This document shows, one piece after another, positions 62,301 to 64,000 of a DNA stretch of 64,000 nucleotides. The DNA is from Temnothorax longispinosus (taxonomy: Eukaryota; Arthropoda; Insecta; Hymenoptera; Formicidae). Each line of letters opens with the position of its first letter. Within the stretch, counting starts at the first letter, position 1. The stretch spans positions 28,687,720 through 28,751,719 of the forward strand of contig NC_092358.1 of the NCBI RefSeq assembly GCF_030848805.1, read 5' to 3'. The translations under genes and the position numbers were made by a program. The notes beneath the pieces were generated by a model. It was not told the origin of the DNA and ran no database searches. It worked only from the letters and a program-made list of their open reading frames with translations.

Positions 62301-64000
62301 TAGTACCGTTTATAACCGTTTATACCGCTCGTCTGTTTGTGATTTATAGTAAACATGTAGTCAGTGTCTTCTCGTACGCTAATAAATTCTCTCTTAATTC
62401 TTAATAAAAAATAATAAAGTGAGAAATATTGATAAAAAATATTGTACATATAATATATTGTGACAAACGCAGAAGAAAATCGTTGACGAAGCTTCGTCAT
62501 AGCTCCCCATATGCTTTTTGCGGCGACTGCACGGATGATGGGGAGAACTACCTGCACGCGCCTCCGCACAATCCAAGGTGCAAACGTAGAAACCGGCAAC
62601 CGGTTGCGAATAATCGAGATAGCGCCGAAGCGGGAGCCCTCGATGGAATACGGAAATATCAAAGGTAAGATTTGATTAAGTATCGGCTGCGGCGTGCATA
62701 ACGGAAAGCCCGATTTCTAACACAAGATACGACCCGCGCGCGCGGAGTAACGCCCGAACGACCGGGTGCGAATAATCGGGATGACGAAACGACGACCGGT
62801 TTTCTCGGGAGCAAGAGGATACACACGGTTTGTGAGACTGCATCCTCTGAAATTATCCGCCGGCGTTGGAGGCCTCGCGCTCACGCGCGCGCGCGCGAGC
62901 TGCTAGCCTTTCATGGATCGCGATCGATCTCGTTGCGTGGACGTGAAATATTTCTTCTCGTCGATCGGATAACTGTCGACTTGTTTTCGGGGCTACAATT
63001 TAACATCGCTGAGTGACATCTGCGGAAGTGATCTCCGACGTTGTCGAGGCCGAGGTAAGTCGAGTAGGATGCGACGTATTTGTTTAATACAAATCGTCGA
63101 TCGGTAACGCGACCGGTCCGTTTGAGTTGTAAGAGTTGTAGGTCGAGATCACCCAAACGTCATGCTCCGAAATGACGATCGGTGCCGCACAAGACGTAGC
63201 CTCTTGTGTGGACCGATCGATCGTCCACACAAGGTGAAATATTTCCCGTACATATCCTTCGCGATCACGAGCTAACGATCCGTTTGATTTGTGACGCAAA
63301 ATCATTTCACATCTCGAGGGACACGTCACTGCGAGCTGCGAGATTGGTGTCACCGGGAGAATTTCTCTCTCTTCGCAGCTCGGGCTAGAGGGTTTCCCAT
63401 GGATTGGCTGGATCGATCGCGAGTCTCGTGAACGCACGATATTTCCTGCACGAACGACAAACCGATAGCGGGTCGATTCGCATCGGTGCGTCGCGGCCGC
63501 CGATAGGCTCGGCGTTTTCCGCGTCCGCGTAAAACTAAGTACCGTGAAGATCGAGGAGTCGCGATTAACGGAGATTGGACGAGATCGTGCCGAGCACGGG
63601 TCAAGTTCGAAGCAATGAGATCGATGTAACGAGAGACCGCCTCGGGGTGTGTCCCGGGTGTGTTGGCCGAATGGAGTTTACTCGGTGTAATGATAATCAG
63701 ATAACTTGGACTTCCTGCTTCGGGCGATGCCAAGTACGTTCCAGGACGTGTATATCTGACAATGTGACGACATCCTTTTCGATTAGAGATTCGAATAAAA
63801 AATTCATTTTATCCGCCCTGTAATTTATTCGCTCTTCTTTCATTTCCGAAATTCGTCCGACTTCTAGGAAGAGCACTTTAAACGTAATATGAATAAAAGA
63901 TACGTCGCATCTCACACATAAGTCGAGTAATATGGGCTGCTACATTACAAAATAGCATTAAAAGGTAAAGCAAACCGCCTTATGAATAAGAAATGAATTC
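56303..64000. other. Right flank: probable PLK intron/upstream region, no supported gene
   Basis: The PLK reading frame must continue upstream of 56302, so part or all of this stretch is its first intron or promoter. I searched the minus strand for an exon ending just before the glycine loop and found none. Much of 57-64 kb is GC/CpG-rich. Possible plus-strand splice donors occur at 61923, 62665 and 63055 after short open segments, but no protein homology supports a gene. A TA run lies near 60890-60930. Confidence 0.45.

Noticed and set aside
1..64000. CRISPR arrays, insertion sequences, bacterial operons
   Set aside because: No regularly spaced direct repeats or prokaryotic gene layout; all genes are intron-containing metazoan genes.

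Overview
The window looks like animal nuclear DNA, most likely from an insect and probably a hymenopteran such as an ant. Genes are split by short AT-rich GT-AG introns, promoters are CpG-dense, intergenic DNA is AT-rich with many dinucleotide runs, and every recognisable protein is a conserved metazoan one. The species is inferred from this character and not proven. I saw no CRISPR array, operon, rRNA gene or clear tRNA gene.

Seven protein-coding genes can be assembled exon by exon with consistent reading phase. From left to right they are: (1) an Integrator complex subunit 12 homologue on the minus strand (5211-6841); (2) a BCL9/Legless homologue, a Wnt/beta-catenin co-activator, on the plus strand (9397-14026), divergent from INTS12; (3) a ZRANB2 RanBP2-type zinc-finger splicing factor on the minus strand (16311-18073), convergent with BCL9; (4) an RSBN1 family protein (putative histone H4K20 demethylase) on the minus strand (24730-30383); (5) the NAP-family histone chaperone SET on the plus strand (31630-33459), divergent from RSBN1; (6) a very large fibulin, an extracellular-matrix protein with 21 calcium-binding EGF signatures in 20 exons, on the plus strand (37593-48670); (7) a polo-like kinase of the PLK2/3 type on the minus strand (52145-56302), convergent with the fibulin and lacking only its N-terminal exon(s).

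The remaining DNA is 5' and 3' UTR, introns and intergenic sequence. About 1-5.2 kb, 18.1-24.7 kb, 33.5-37.6 kb, 48.7-52.1 kb and 56.3-64 kb hold no gene I can support. Two arrangements recur: divergent pairs sharing a GC-rich promoter (INTS12/BCL9 and RSBN1/SET) and convergent pairs with close 3' ends (BCL9/ZRANB2 and fibulin/PLK). Apart from fibulin and PLK, the genes are nuclear factors for transcription, chromatin or splicing. That is a neighbourhood of housekeeping genes and not an evident functional cluster.

The most unusual signals are a 124-bp near-perfect hairpin at 3143-3266, a MITE-like inverted-repeat element inside a fibulin intron, the expanded fibulin with two candidate intron-retention isoforms, a PLK2/3-type kinase with a variant catalytic-loop motif, and an unexplained AT-rich open frame with a splice-acceptor-like upstream end between RSBN1 and SET.
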